Below, in pieces: positions 28,629 through 38,820 of a stretch of 64,000 nt of DNA. How positions within the stretch are numbered: position 1 is the stretch's first letter; every line of letters begins with the position of its first letter. A program made the position numbers and the translations under genes. This DNA comes from Catenovulum sp052056295 (GTDB lineage Bacteria; Pseudomonadota; Gammaproteobacteria; Enterobacterales; Alteromonadaceae). Where the stretch lies: assembly GCF_052056295.1 (NCBI RefSeq), contig NZ_CP182493.1:3224001-3288000 (forward strand), read 5' to 3'. The notes under the pieces are model-generated. The model was not told where the DNA came from. It was given only the letters and a program-made list of their open reading frames with translations, and searched no databases.

Positions 28629-31600
28629 ATGCCAAAACGTACTGATATAAAAAGTATTTTGATTCTTGGAGCTGGCCCTATTGTTATCGGTCAGGCCTGT
28701 GAATTTGACTATTCAGGAACACAAGCCTGTAAAGCTTTAAGAGAAGAAGGTTATCGAGTTATTTTAGTTAACTCTAACCCTGCAACTATTATGACTGATC
28801 CGGAAATGGCTGACTCAACTTATATTGAGCCAATCCATTGGGAAGTGGTTGCTAAAATTATTGAAAAAGAGCGTCCAGACGCTGTATTACCAACTATGGG
28901 TGGTCAAACTGCACTAAACTGTGCGCTTGATTTAGACCGTCATGGTGTTTTAGCTAAATTCGGTTGTGAATTAATCGGCGCAACTGCTGATGCAATCGAC
29001 AAAGCTGAAAACCGTGAGCGTTTCGATAAAGCGATGAAAAACATCGGCCTTGAGTGTCCACGTGCTGAAACAGCACACTCAATGGACGAAGCTATGGATG
29101 TATTATCACGCATCGGCTTCCCATGTATTATCCGTCCATCGTTTACTATGGGTGGTTCTGGTGGTGGTATCGCCTATAACGTTGAAGAATTCGAAGAAAT
29201 TTGTACTCGTGGTTTAGACCTTTCACCAACTAACGAATTATTGATTGATGAATCATTAATTGGTTGGAAAGAGTACGAAATGGAAGTGGTTCGTGACAAA
29301 AAAGACAACTGTATCATTGTTTGTTCTATTGAAAACTTTGATCCTATGGGTGTTCACACTGGTGACTCTATTACAGTTGCGCCAGCACAAACCTTAACTG
29401 ATAAAGAATATCAAATCATGCGTAATGCCTCTATGGCAGTATTGCGTGAAATCGGCGTAGAAACTGGTGGTTCAAACGTGCAGTTTGGTATCAACCCAGA
29501 TACTGGCCGTATGGTTATCATTGAGATGAACCCTCGTGTATCTCGTTCATCAGCATTAGCCTCAAAAGCAACTGGTTTCCCAATTGCTAAAATCGCGGCT
29601 AAATTAGCTGTAGGTTATACGCTGGATGAATTAGACAACGACATTACTGGCGGCAAAACACCTGCATCCTTTGAGCCTTCAATCGATTATGTTGTAACTA
29701 AGATCCCAAGATTCAACTTCGAAAAATTTGCTGGTGCAAACGACCGTCTAACCACACAGATGAAATCTGTTGGTGAAGTTATGGCAATCGGCCGTAACCA
29801 ACAAGAGTCAATGCAAAAAGCGTTACGTGGTTTAGAAGTAGGTGTAAGTGGTTTTGATCCTATTATCGATATCACTGATCCAGCATCAAAAGCGAAAATT
29901 CGCCACGAATTGAAAGAGCCAGGTGCAGAGCGTATTTGGTACATAGCTGATGCATTCCGTGCTGGTTGGTCGATTGACGAAATTTTTGCTATTACCAAAA
30001 TTGATAAATGGTTCTTGGTACAAATCGAAGATATTATCAAGTCAGAGAAAGCAATCTCTGATAAAGGTTTAGCTGGTTTAGATAAAGATTTCTTATACAG
30101 CTTAAAACGTAAAGGTTTTGCTGATATTCGCATCGCTGACTTAATTGGTGTTGCTGAAAGCGAAGTACGTAAAAAACGTCAACAATTTGAAATCTTCCCG
30201 GTTTACAAGCGTGTTGATACTTGTGCGGCAGAATTCTCTACTTCTACTGCTTATATGTATTCAAGCTATGACGAAGAGTGTGAAGCGCAACCAACTGATA
30301 AAGATAAAATTATCGTATTAGGTGGTGGCCCTAACCGCATCGGTCAAGGTATTGAGTTCGACTACTGCTGTGTACATGCTGCTATGGCATTGCGTGAAGA
30401 CGGTTACGAAACTATTATGGTTAACTGTAATCCTGAAACCGTATCAACTGACTACGATACTTCAGACCGTTTATACTTCGAGCCTGTTACTTTAGAAGAC
30501 GTACTTGAGATTGTTCGTTTAGAAAAACCTAAAGGTGTAATCGTTCAGTACGGTGGTCAAACTCCACTTAAACTAGCACGTGCGTTAGAAGCCAATGGTG
30601 TGCCTATTATCGGTACTTCACCAGATGCTATTGACCGAGCAGAAGACCGTGAACGTTTCCAACAAGCAATTGAGCGTTTAGGCTTAAAACAGCCACCAAA
30701 TGCAACAGTTAAAACCATGGAAGAAGCTTTGGCTAACGCAGCTGATATCGGCTTCCCATTAGTTGTTCGTCCATCTTATGTATTAGGTGGTCGTGCAATG
30801 GAAATTGTTTACGATATTAACGACTTAAAACGTTATTTGAATGAAGCAGTAAAAGTTTCTAACGACTCTCCAGTATTGTTAGACCGTTTCTTAGATGACG
30901 CGATTGAAGTAGATATCGACGCTATCTGTGACGGCGAAAAAGTTGTGATTGGCGGTATTATGGAACATATCGAACAAGCGGGTGTTCACTCTGGTGACTC
31001 AGCCTGTTCATTACCTCCATATTCTTTAAGGCAAGAAATTCAAGACGGTTTACGTGAGCAAGTAACTAAGCTTGCATTTGAATTAAACGTAATCGGCTTG
31101 ATGAACACTCAGTTCGCAGTTAAAGATAACGAAATTTATTTAATTGAAGTTAACCCGCGTGCAGCACGTACTGTGCCGTTTGTATCGAAAGCGACTGCTA
31201 TTCCATTAGCTAAAGTTGCTGCTCGTGTTATGGTTGGCCAGTCTTTAACCCAGCAAGGTGTAACTAAAGAAATTATTCCACCTTATTACTCAGTTAAAGA
31301 AGTAGTTATTCCATTTAACAAATTCCCAGGTGTAGACCCTATCTTAGGCCCGGAAATGCGCTCTACTGGTGAGGTTATGGGTATTGGTGATACATTCGCT
31401 GAGGCCTTTGCTAAATCTCGTTTAGGCGCCGGTGATTCAGTGCCAAAAACAGGCCGTGTTTTATTATCTGTTCGTGACAGCGATAAAAAACGTGTTGCTG
31501 AGCTTGCAAAAGAGTTAACCAAAATTGGTTATCAAATTGATGCAACTAAAGGTACTGCGGTTATCATTGAAGAAGCGGGTATCGAAGTACGTACAGTTAA

Positions 31601-31850
31601 TAAAGTTTCTGAAGGTCGCCCACATATAGTTGACCGTATTAAAAACGGTGAGTATACCTATATTGTAAACACCACAGAAGGTCGTCAGGCTATTACTGAT
31701 TCTGTACCAATTCGTCGTGGCGCTTTACGTTATAAAGTAAACTACACAACTACGTTAAATGCAGCATTCGCTACTTGTTTAGCGCATGAAGCTGACGATA
31801 GAAATGTGGTTAACTCTGTACAGTCGTTACATCAAAGGGTAGAAGCATGA
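28629..31850 (+). CDS. carB: carbamoyl-phosphate synthase large subunit
   Basis: The 1,073-residue ATP-dependent subunit is full length and has two homologous halves, each with an ATP-grasp domain. The opening SILILGAGPIVIGQACEFDY and its second-half counterpart IIVLGGGPNRIGQGIEFDY are the paired family signatures. A methylglyoxal-synthase-like allosteric domain ends the protein. Its stop overlaps the greA start in ATGA, so the two are translationally coupled. Confidence 0.98.
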   Translation: MPKRTDIKSILILGAGPIVIGQACEFDYSGTQACKALREEGYRVILVNSNPATIMTDPEMADSTYIEPIHWEVVAKIIEKERPDAVLPTMGGQTALNCALDLDRHGVLAKFGCELIGATADAIDKAENRERFDKAMKNIGLECPRAETAHSMDEAMDVLSRIGFPCIIRPSFTMGGSGGGIAYNVEEFEEICTRGLDLSPTNELLIDESLIGWKEYEMEVVRDKKDNCIIVCSIENFDPMGVHTGDSITVAPAQTLTDKEYQIMRNASMAVLREIGVETGGSNVQFGINPDTGRMVIIEMNPRVSRSSALASKATGFPIAKIAAKLAVGYTLDELDNDITGGKTPASFEPSIDYVVTKIPRFNFEKFAGANDRLTTQMKSVGEVMAIGRNQQESMQKALRGLEVGVSGFDPIIDITDPASKAKIRHELKEPGAERIWYIADAFRAGWSIDEIFAITKIDKWFLVQIEDIIKSEKAISDKGLAGLDKDFLYSLKRKGFADIRIADLIGVAESEVRKKRQQFEIFPVYKRVDTCAAEFSTSTAYMYSSYDEECEAQPTDKDKIIVLGGGPNRIGQGIEFDYCCVHAAMALREDGYETIMVNCNPETVSTDYDTSDRLYFEPVTLEDVLEIVRLEKPKGVIVQYGGQTPLKLARALEANGVPIIGTSPDAIDRAEDRERFQQAIERLGLKQPPNATVKTMEEALANAADIGFPLVVRPSYVLGGRAMEIVYDINDLKRYLNEAVKVSNDSPVLLDRFLDDAIEVDIDAICDGEKVVIGGIMEHIEQAGVHSGDSACSLPPYSLRQEIQDGLREQVTKLAFELNVIGLMNTQFAVKDNEIYLIEVNPRAARTVPFVSKATAIPLAKVAARVMVGQSLTQQGVTKEIIPPYYSVKEVVIPFNKFPGVDPILGPEMRSTGEVMGIGDTFAEAFAKSRLGAGDSVPKTGRVLLSVRDSDKKRVAELAKELTKIGYQIDATKGTAVIIEEAGIEVRTVNKVSEGRPHIVDRIKNGEYTYIVNTTEGRQAITDSVPIRRGALRYKVNYTTTLNAAFATCLAHEADDRNVVNSVQSLHQRVEA

Positions 31851-32323
31851 ATCAATTTCCAATGACAGTTTTAGGTGCAGAAGCACTTAAAGCCGAACTT
31901 GAAGATCTTAAACGTGTTAAACGGCCGCAAATTATTGCGGCTATTGCTGACGCACGTGAACACGGCGATTTAAAAGAAAACGCTGAATACCATGCTGCAC
32001 GTGAGCAGCAGGGTTTTTGTGAAGGTCGCATTCAAGAAATTGAAGCTAAGTTATCAAATGCACAAATTATTGATGTGACCAAAATGCCAAATAATGGTCG
32101 AGTTATTTTTGGTGCAACCGTTAGTATTGAAAATGTCGAAACGGGCGACGAAGTAACTTATCGAATTGTTGGTGATGATGAAGCTGATATTAAGAAAAAA
32201 TTAATTTCAGTAAACTCACCAATTGCGCGTGCCATGATAGGCAAAGAAATTGACGACGCCTTTACTCTAACAACACCTTCAAGTGAAGTTGAGTATGAAA
32301 TCATTAAAGTTGAATATATTTAG
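31847..32323 (+). CDS. greA: transcription elongation factor GreA
   Basis: GreA enters the RNA polymerase secondary channel and stimulates cleavage of backtracked RNA. The 158-residue length is standard. The N-terminal coiled coil has DAREHGDLKENAEYHAAREQ with the acidic tip residues, and the C-terminal domain ends with the typical EVEYEIIKVEYI. The start overlaps the carB stop by four bases. A terminator follows. Confidence 0.97.
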   Translation: MNQFPMTVLGAEALKAELEDLKRVKRPQIIAAIADAREHGDLKENAEYHAAREQQGFCEGRIQEIEAKLSNAQIIDVTKMPNNGRVIFGATVSIENVETGDEVTYRIVGDDEADIKKKLISVNSPIARAMIGKEIDDAFTLTTPSSEVEYEIIKVEYI

Positions 32324-32346
32324 CTCGAATGATTATTTGAATAAAG

Positions 32347-32371
32347 AAGCCGACTTAACGTCGGCTTTTTT
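32347..32371 (+). terminator. intrinsic terminator after greA
   Basis: AAGCCGAC (32347-32354) pairs with GTCGGCTT (32360-32367) and runs into T residues. It ends the carA-carB-greA unit, 24 bases after the greA stop codon. Confidence 0.9.
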
Positions 32372-32407
32372 GTAGTTAACTTTTTGATGATAGAAAAGTT
32401 AATCGAA

Positions 32408-32704
32408 TTAAGCTTTAGGAAGGGTGATCTTTTTCTCTTCTGAAGCTTTATACAAAATTAACGTATGGCCGATAGTTTGTACGTGAAAGGCTTGAGTTTC
32501 ACGCACAATTGCGTCTATGATGGCTTTTTTAAGATCGCGTTCATCGGTTGGAATTTTAACTTTAATTAATTCGTGATGGCTCAAAGCGTTTTCGACTTCA
32601 GCTAAAACGCCTTCAGTTAAACCGTTATTACCAAGTTGCACGACAGGTTTGAGCGAATGTGCTAAACCTTTTAAATATTGTTTCTGTTTAGTGGATAAGT
32701 TCAT
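32408..32704 (-). CDS. yhbY: YhbY-type RNA-binding protein (CRS1/YhbY domain)
   Basis: A 98-residue single CRM-domain protein associated with pre-50S ribosomes in E. coli. The family pattern is clear: LSTKQKQYLKGLAHSLKPVV, the GNNGLTEGV loop and HELIKVKI. I chose the ATG at 32704 because the 17 residues before it are not family-like. It is divergent from rlmE, as in E. coli. Confidence 0.94.
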   Translation of the reverse strand: MNLSTKQKQYLKGLAHSLKPVVQLGNNGLTEGVLAEVENALSHHELIKVKIPTDERDLKKAIIDAIVRETQAFHVQTIGHTLILYKASEEKKITLPKA

Positions 32705-32787
32705 ATTTTCACTTTTTGGATGACAAAGCTTGAATTTTCGGTATTTTAACGCCATCTAAAGCGTATTACTAATTAAACCCACTTATA

Positions 32788-33417
32788 ATGGTACAGAAAA
32801 AGAAATCCGCCAGTAGTAAACGCTGGTTAAAAGAGCATCACGATGACCACTATGTGCAAAAAGCACGCAAAATGGGTCTACGTTCTCGTGCTGTGTTCAA
32901 ATTAGAAGAAATTCACAATAAAGATAAACTGTTTCGCCCAGCTATGACTGTGGTGGATCTTGGTGCTGCACCGGGTGGATGGTCGCAATACGCTGTTGAG
33001 CAAGTTGGCCAAAAAGGTGATGTGATTGCTTGTGACATACTCGAAATGGACTCAATTGCTGGGGTAGATTTCCTGCAAGGTGATTTTCGTGAAGAAGCTG
33101 TGCTAAATGCACTGTTAGATCGTATACAGGGTAAGTGTGTTGATGTATTGTTGTCGGATATGGCGCCAAATATGAGTGGCAACGAAACAGTAGATCAGGC
33201 AAGATCCATGTACTTGGTAGAATTAGCACTAGATATGTGCAAACAAGTACTGAAAAAAGATGGTAAATTTGTAGTAAAAGTTTTTCAGGGAGCGGGTTTC
33301 GATCCATTTCTAAAAGATGTTAGAAGTGCATTTAAGCAGGTCAAAATTCGCAAACCAGATTCGTCGCGTGGCCGTTCACGTGAAGTGTATTTTGTAGCAT
33401 CTGGTTTCAAATATTAA
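32788..33417 (+). CDS. rlmE: 23S rRNA 2'-O-ribose U2552 methyltransferase
   Basis: RlmE (RrmJ/FtsJ) methylates U2552 of 23S rRNA with S-adenosylmethionine late in 50S assembly. The SAM site VVDLGAAPGGWSQYAVEQ is at about residues 52-69. The K-D-K-E catalytic set can be placed at RSRAVFKLEEI, LSDMAPNMSG, FVVKVFQG and SRGRSREVYFV. The 209-residue length is standard. It is followed 21 bases later by ftsH, the conserved pair. Confidence 0.97.
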   Translation: MVQKKKSASSKRWLKEHHDDHYVQKARKMGLRSRAVFKLEEIHNKDKLFRPAMTVVDLGAAPGGWSQYAVEQVGQKGDVIACDILEMDSIAGVDFLQGDFREEAVLNALLDRIQGKCVDVLLSDMAPNMSGNETVDQARSMYLVELALDMCKQVLKKDGKFVVKVFQGAGFDPFLKDVRSAFKQVKIRKPDSSRGRSREVYFVASGFKY

Positions 33418-33438
33418 GTCGACAAAGAGGTTAGTGTC

Positions 33439-35397
33439 TTGAGTGATATGGCAAAAAACTTAATTTTATGGGTCGTTATTGCTGTTGTGTTAATGACCGT
33501 GTTTCAGAGTTTTTCACCTGGTGGTGGCTCTGAACGAAAAGTGGAATACAGCACCTTCGTAAAAGAAGTTGATCAAGGCATGGTGCGTGAAGTTAAAATT
33601 GACCCGCAGACAGGGGTAATTATTGGCACACGCAGAACTGGCGACAAGTTTGAAACAGTGTTCCCAATGCGTGACGACAAAATATTAGACGAATTATTAA
33701 ATAAAAATGTAAAAGTAGAAGGCATAGAACCTGAAGAGCCTAGTTTACTAGGAACCATTTTTATTTCTTGGTTCCCAATGATTTTGCTTATCGCAGTGTG
33801 GATATTCTTCATGCGTCAAATGCAAGGAGGCGGCGGTAAAGGCGCTATGTCATTTGGCAAAAGCAAAGCGCGCTTAATGAGCGAAGACCAAATTAAAACT
33901 ACTTTTGCTGATGTTGCTGGTTGTGACGAAGCAAAAGAAGAAGTAACAGAATTAGTTGATTACTTAAAAGACCCAAGCAAATTCCAAAAATTAGGCGGTA
34001 AAATTCCTAAAGGCGTATTGATGGTGGGTCCTCCTGGTACTGGTAAAACTTTGTTAGCTAAAGCAATAGCGGGTGAAGCGAAAGTACCTTTCTTTACTAT
34101 TTCTGGTTCAGACTTTGTTGAAATGTTTGTTGGTGTTGGTGCTTCACGTGTACGAGATATGTTCGACCAAGCAAAAAAATCTGCGCCTTGTATCATTTTT
34201 ATCGATGAAATTGATGCAGTAGGTCGTCAACGTGGTGCTGGTCTAGGTGGTGGTCATGATGAACGTGAGCAAACACTTAACCAAATGTTAGTTGAGATGG
34301 ATGGTTTTGAAGGCAACGAAGGTATTATCGTAATTGCGGCGACTAACCGTCCAGATGTACTTGACCCTGCATTATTGCGTCCTGGTCGTTTTGACCGTCA
34401 GGTTGTGGTTGGCTTACCTGATGTTCGTGGCCGTGAGCACATTTTAAAAGTACACATGCGTAAAGTGCCTTTAGGTGATGATGTTGAAGCATCTTTAATT
34501 GCACGTGGTACACCGGGTTTCTCTGGTGCAGATTTAGCAAACTTAGTGAATGAAGCCGCATTATTTGCTGCGCGTAACAACAAACGTCTTGTTTCAATGG
34601 AAGAGTTCGAAAAAGCCAAAGACAAGATAATGATGGGCGCAGAGCGTAAATCTATGGTGATGAGCGAGTCAGAAAAAGAAATGACAGCTTATCACGAAGC
34701 TGGCCATGCTATTGTCGGTCGTTTAGTACCTGAGCATGATCCAGTTTACAAAGTGAGTATTATTCCGCGTGGTCGTGCCTTAGGTGTGACTATGTACTTG
34801 CCGGAGCAAGACAGAGTAAGCCATAGCAAACAGCATTTAGAAAGCATGATTGCGAGTTTGTACGGTGGTCGATTAGCTGAAAAAATCATCTATGGCATGG
34901 ATAAAGTAACCACAGGTGCTTCAAACGACATTGAAAGAGCTACCGAAATTGCACGTAAAATGGTCACTCAATGGGGTCTATCAGAAACCATGGGGCCAAT
35001 TTTATACGCTGATGAAGAAGGTGAAGTATTCATGGGACGTAGCTCTGCAAAATCTAAGAGTATGTCAGATGAAACGGCCAAAGCAATTGATGTTGAAGTT
35101 CGCACTGTGTTAGATCGCAATTATCAGTTAGCCGAAAGCTTGCTAAATGAAAACATAGATATTTTGCATACTATGAAAGATGCTTTAATGAAGTATGAAA
35201 CCATAGATGCAAAACAAATTGATGATTTAATGGCGCGTCGTGATGTACGTCCACCGCAAGACTGGACTAAAGATCAAGACAACCAACCACCTAAATCAGG
35301 CTCTGATACTGCAGCAGAATCAAAAGCTGATTCAGCGGAACAATCTAAGCCAGAGCAAAGCGTTACGTCAGACACTGACGATTTAACCGCAAAATAA
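33439..35397 (+). CDS. ftsH: ATP-dependent zinc metalloprotease FtsH
   Basis: Membrane AAA+ protease that degrades membrane and regulatory proteins. Two N-terminal membrane segments (about residues 7-25 and 99-120) flank a periplasmic region. Walker A is GPPGTGKT, Walker B CIIFIDEID, the second region of homology ATNRPDVLDPALLRPGRFDR, and the zinc site HEAGH. I chose the TTG at 33439 because AGAGG lies eight bases before it and E. coli FtsH also has an MSDMAKNL start; the ATG at 33448 is too far from it. It has 652 residues with a polar C-terminal tail. Confidence 0.97.
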   Translation: MSDMAKNLILWVVIAVVLMTVFQSFSPGGGSERKVEYSTFVKEVDQGMVREVKIDPQTGVIIGTRRTGDKFETVFPMRDDKILDELLNKNVKVEGIEPEEPSLLGTIFISWFPMILLIAVWIFFMRQMQGGGGKGAMSFGKSKARLMSEDQIKTTFADVAGCDEAKEEVTELVDYLKDPSKFQKLGGKIPKGVLMVGPPGTGKTLLAKAIAGEAKVPFFTISGSDFVEMFVGVGASRVRDMFDQAKKSAPCIIFIDEIDAVGRQRGAGLGGGHDEREQTLNQMLVEMDGFEGNEGIIVIAATNRPDVLDPALLRPGRFDRQVVVGLPDVRGREHILKVHMRKVPLGDDVEASLIARGTPGFSGADLANLVNEAALFAARNNKRLVSMEEFEKAKDKIMMGAERKSMVMSESEKEMTAYHEAGHAIVGRLVPEHDPVYKVSIIPRGRALGVTMYLPEQDRVSHSKQHLESMIASLYGGRLAEKIIYGMDKVTTGASNDIERATEIARKMVTQWGLSETMGPILYADEEGEVFMGRSSAKSKSMSDETAKAIDVEVRTVLDRNYQLAESLLNENIDILHTMKDALMKYETIDAKQIDDLMARRDVRPPQDWTKDQDNQPPKSGSDTAAESKADSAEQSKPEQSVTSDTDDLTAK

Positions 35398-35410
35398 TAG
35401 CTTTAAACAA

Positions 35411-35434
35411 AAAGCCCCTTAACGGGGCTTTTTA
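35411..35434 (+). terminator. intrinsic terminator after ftsH
   Basis: AAGCCCC (35412-35418) pairs with GGGGCTT (35424-35430), followed by T residues, 14 bases after the ftsH stop and 20 bases before the folP start. Confidence 0.85.
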
Positions 35435-35450
35435 ATATTTATACCCATTA

Positions 35451-36275
35451 ATGAAAATACAACAGCTTATTCATCAATCTTCTCGCCCGCTTGTCATGGG
35501 TATACTCAATGTTACGCCTGACAGTTTCAGTGATGGTGGTCATTTCCATTTATTAGATTCAGCACTTAAACACTGCCAGCAAATGTTGGATTTAGGTGTG
35601 GACATTATCGATATAGGTGGAGAGTCAACTCGCCCTGGTGCTGAATATGTGCCATTAGAGCAAGAGATGCAGCGTGTTTTACCTGTTTTAGAGCGTATCA
35701 AACAAGAATTTAATACTTATGTATCCATTGATACCTATAAACCCCAGTTGATGGCTGAAGCGATTAACCTAGGTGCAGACATGATTAATGATGTACGCGC
35801 ACTTGCTGAGCCTGAAGCATTAAGCGTAGTTGCAGCTTCAGAGGTAGATGTGTGTTTAATGCATATGCGTGGCAACCCACGTACCATGCAACAAAACACT
35901 CAATACAGCAATGTTGTGGATGAAGTAAACGACTTTTTGCAACAACGCATTCAAGCTTGTGTTGATATGGGGATTAACCCACAGCGTATTTGCATTGACC
36001 CAGGTTTTGGTTTTGGTAAGTCGGTTGAACAAAATTATCAAATGTTGCAGCAGTTTGAGCAGTTTCAACAGTTAGGTTATCCGGTGTTAGCTGGTTTATC
36101 ACGTAAATCCATGTTGGGCGCTGCTACGGCAAAAGAGCCTGCAGAACGAATTGATGCCAGTGTTGCTGCTGCTACAATAGCTGCAATGAAAGGCGCAAAT
36201 ATAATAAGAGTGCATGATGTCGCACAGACGATAGATGCTATGGCAGTAGTGGCTGCCACTTTAAAGGAGCAATAA
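35451..36275 (+). CDS. folP: dihydropteroate synthase
   Basis: Joins p-aminobenzoate to the pterin pyrophosphate in folate synthesis; the target of sulfonamides. The 274-residue protein has both signatures: MGILNVTPDSFSDGGHF near residue 16 and DIIDIGGESTRPGAE near residue 50, plus LAGLSRKSMLGA and IIRVHDVAQT at the end. It is one base from glmM, so the two are co-transcribed. Confidence 0.97.
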   Translation: MKIQQLIHQSSRPLVMGILNVTPDSFSDGGHFHLLDSALKHCQQMLDLGVDIIDIGGESTRPGAEYVPLEQEMQRVLPVLERIKQEFNTYVSIDTYKPQLMAEAINLGADMINDVRALAEPEALSVVAASEVDVCLMHMRGNPRTMQQNTQYSNVVDEVNDFLQQRIQACVDMGINPQRICIDPGFGFGKSVEQNYQMLQQFEQFQQLGYPVLAGLSRKSMLGAATAKEPAERIDASVAAATIAAMKGANIIRVHDVAQTIDAMAVVAATLKEQ

Positions 36276-36276
36276 A

Positions 36277-37610
36277 ATGAGTAGACAATATTTTGGAACC
36301 GACGGTATTCGTGGTGAAGTAGGTAAAGGGGTTATTACCCCTGAGTTTGTCATGAAATTAGGTTGGGCCGTTGGTCGAGTATTATCTAGCCAAGGTACAC
36401 ATAAAGTTTTAATTGGTAAAGATACGCGTATTTCCGGTTATATGTTGGAGTCTGCACTAGAATCCGGTTTGTCTGCTGCAGGGGTAAATATTGGTTTATT
36501 AGGTCCTATGCCAACGCCTGCCATCGCTTACTTAAGCCGTACATTTAGAGCGGATGCAGGTATTGTTATTAGCGCATCACACAATCCTTACCAAGATAAT
36601 GGTATTAAATTCTTCTCGCGCAATGGTACTAAGTTAGGGGATGAAATCGAATTAGCAATTGAAGCTGAAATCAACAAGCCTATGACGATTGTTGAGTCTT
36701 CTAAGTTAGGTAAAGCTAGGCGTATAGATGACGCAGCGGGTCGATATATCGAATTCTGTAAAAGTCGCTATCCGTCAGATATGTCTCTGAAAGGTTTAAA
36801 AATTGTTGTTGATTGTGCCAATGGTGCGACTTATCACATAGCGCCAAATGTTTTACGTGAACTTGGCGCTGAAGTGATTGAAATTGGTACGTCTCCGGAT
36901 GGCGTCAATATCAATTTGAATTGTGGCGCAACCTCATTAAAAGCTTTGCAAGAAAAAGTATTAGAAACCCAAGCTGATGTAGGTTTTGCTTTAGATGGTG
37001 ATGGTGACCGTTTAATGATGGTTGACCATAAAGGCAATGTAATTGATGGTGACCAATTAGTCTTTATTATTGCGCGTGATGCACTGCGCCGTGGTGAAAT
37101 GCATGGTGGAGTTGTTGGTACTGTAATGAGCAACTTAGGCATGGAAATTGGTGTTAAGCGTTTAGGTATTCCATTTGCTCGTAGTAAAGTAGGCGACAGA
37201 TACGTACTTGAATTATTACAACAAAACGGTTGGTACATAGGCGGTGAAAGCTCAGGTCATATTATCAATTTACATTCAACCTCTACTGGTGACGGTATTA
37301 TTTCTGGTTTACAAGTTCTACGTGCAATGCAAACCTCAGAAATGTCCTTATATGAACTGAGTTTAGGTATGGATAAATATCCACAAACTCTAATCAATGT
37401 TCGATACGCGGATGGTCAAGAGCCATTAGAAACTGACTTAGTTAAACAAGCGGTTGCGGATGTAGAAGCAAGTTTAGGTGATACCGTGTACTGATGCGTA
37501 AATCCGGTACTGAGCCAGTTATTCGTGTTATGGTTGAGGGTGAAAATGCAACTCTAGTAGAAGATCATGCAAAATCAATTGCGTCAGCAGTTGAACAAGC
37601 GGTCAAATAA
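36277..37610 (+). pseudogene. glmM: phosphoglucosamine mutase with an apparent frameshift near the 3' end
   Basis: GlmM converts glucosamine-6-phosphate to glucosamine-1-phosphate for peptidoglycan and lipopolysaccharide. The first frame runs from 36277 to a stop at 37492-37494 (405 residues). It has FGTDGIRGEVG, the catalytic serine loop VISASHNPYQDNG and the metal loop LDGDGDRLMMVD. The expected phosphate-binding end, RKSGTEPVIRVMVEG, is encoded directly after in another frame (37485-37610). Joining the frames near 37482-37485 would give a normal length of about 445 residues. GlmM is essential, so a sequencing or assembly error (one or four missing bases) is more likely than true loss. Typed pseudogene only because the frame is broken as given. 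Confidence 0.85.
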
Positions 37611-37697
37611 TCTTCTGTTTTGATTTTTAATTGTAATTTTTCTTGTAACCATGTCAGATGATAGTTACAATCTCGGCCGCTTTTAGACGGAGTGGTT

Positions 37698-38465
37698 ATG
37701 ACAAGACGCAAGCCAGTTGTTGCAGCTAACTGGAAAATGAATGGTAGCAGACAGTTAGTTGACAGTTTGCTACAACAAATTAAACAGTCAGGTGTCGACC
37801 AACAGTTGGATGTAGTGCTTAGTCCACCGGCAACTTTATATAGTTATGTTGATAATGCGATTAAGCAGCTAGATGTGAATGTTTTTCTAGCTGCACAAAA
37901 TATCAATGAATTAGACTGCGGTGCTTACACAGGTGAAATATCCGCCCATTTAGCCAAAGAAAGTGGTTGTAATTGGGTGATTTGTGGCCACTCTGAAAGA
38001 CGTTCATTGTTTAACGAAAGTTCTAAAACAACGGCGCAGAAATTTATTAAAGCACAAAGTTTAGGTATGAAGCCGGTACTTTGTGTTGGTGAAACCACAG
38101 AAGAGCATGAACAAGGTAAAACATATTCGCGTTTAACTGCGCAAATTGAAACCATTCTGCACTTAGGTGGGATAGATGCGATTAAAGATTGTATCATAGC
38201 TTATGAGCCAATTTGGGCTGTAGGCACAGGTAAACCAGCATCACCAAAACTAGCTCAAGAAGTGCATAGATTTATTCGAGGCATGATTGGTGCAATTTGT
38301 GCTGAAACAGCACAAAGTATACGTATTTTATACGGTGGAAGTGTAACCCCTGATAACGCTGATGTTATGTTTAGTCAGCCAGATATTGATGGTGGTTTAA
38401 TTGGTGGTGCCAGTTTGGTTCCAGAAAAATTTATAAAAATATGTCAAGCGGCTTTGGTGAAATAG
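37698..38465 (+). CDS. tpiA: triosephosphate isomerase
   Basis: Interconverts dihydroxyacetone phosphate and glyceraldehyde-3-phosphate. The protein has AANWKMNGS at the start, catalytic His in VICGHSERR, catalytic Glu in AYEPIWAVGTGKPAS (loop 6) and ILYGGSVTPDN near the end. I chose the ATG at 37698 over the GTG at 37692 for spacing from the GACGGAG sequence. Location between glmM and secG is common in the Alteromonadales and pseudomonads, unlike E. coli. It ends one codon edge before secG. Confidence 0.97.
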   Translation: MTRRKPVVAANWKMNGSRQLVDSLLQQIKQSGVDQQLDVVLSPPATLYSYVDNAIKQLDVNVFLAAQNINELDCGAYTGEISAHLAKESGCNWVICGHSERRSLFNESSKTTAQKFIKAQSLGMKPVLCVGETTEEHEQGKTYSRLTAQIETILHLGGIDAIKDCIIAYEPIWAVGTGKPASPKLAQEVHRFIRGMIGAICAETAQSIRILYGGSVTPDNADVMFSQPDIDGGLIGGASLVPEKFIKICQAALVK

Positions 38466-38804
38466 ATGTTTGAAGTTTTAATTTTTGTATACATAGTAGT
38501 ATCGGTTGCCTTAATTGGATTTATTTTAATTCAGCAAGGTAAAGGTGCTGATATGGGCGCTTCTTTTGGCTCAGGTGGTTCAAGTACTGTATTTGGTTCT
38601 TCAGGTGCGGGTAACTTTTTAACTAAATCCACTTCAGTATTAGCAACAATCTTTTTTATCTTATGTTTGTTATTAGGCGGCATGTCAGCGAAAAAAGCTG
38701 AAACGACTGATGAGTTTTCAGATTTGCAAGCACCTGCTGTTGAGCAGAGTGTAAATGAAGAGATCCCTGCTGCTGAACAAGCAACTAACGAGATCCCTGA
38801 ATAA
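38466..38804 (+). CDS. secG: preprotein translocase subunit SecG
   Basis: A 112-residue SecYEG component with two membrane segments, EVLIFVYIVVSVALIGFILI and VLATIFFILCLLLGG, joined by the conserved loop GKGADMGASFGSGGSSTVFG. The acidic C-terminal tail is variable in the family. It starts immediately after tpiA and is followed by tRNA-Leu, as in E. coli (secG-leuU). Confidence 0.96.
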   Translation: MFEVLIFVYIVVSVALIGFILIQQGKGADMGASFGSGGSSTVFGSSGAGNFLTKSTSVLATIFFILCLLLGGMSAKKAETTDEFSDLQAPAVEQSVNEEIPAAEQATNEIPE

Positions 38805-38820
38805 AAGCAAATTTGCTTTT

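Noticed and set aside
29687..30133. 148-residue frame antisense to carB
   Set aside because: A shadow of carB codon usage; no start signal and no recognisable domain.
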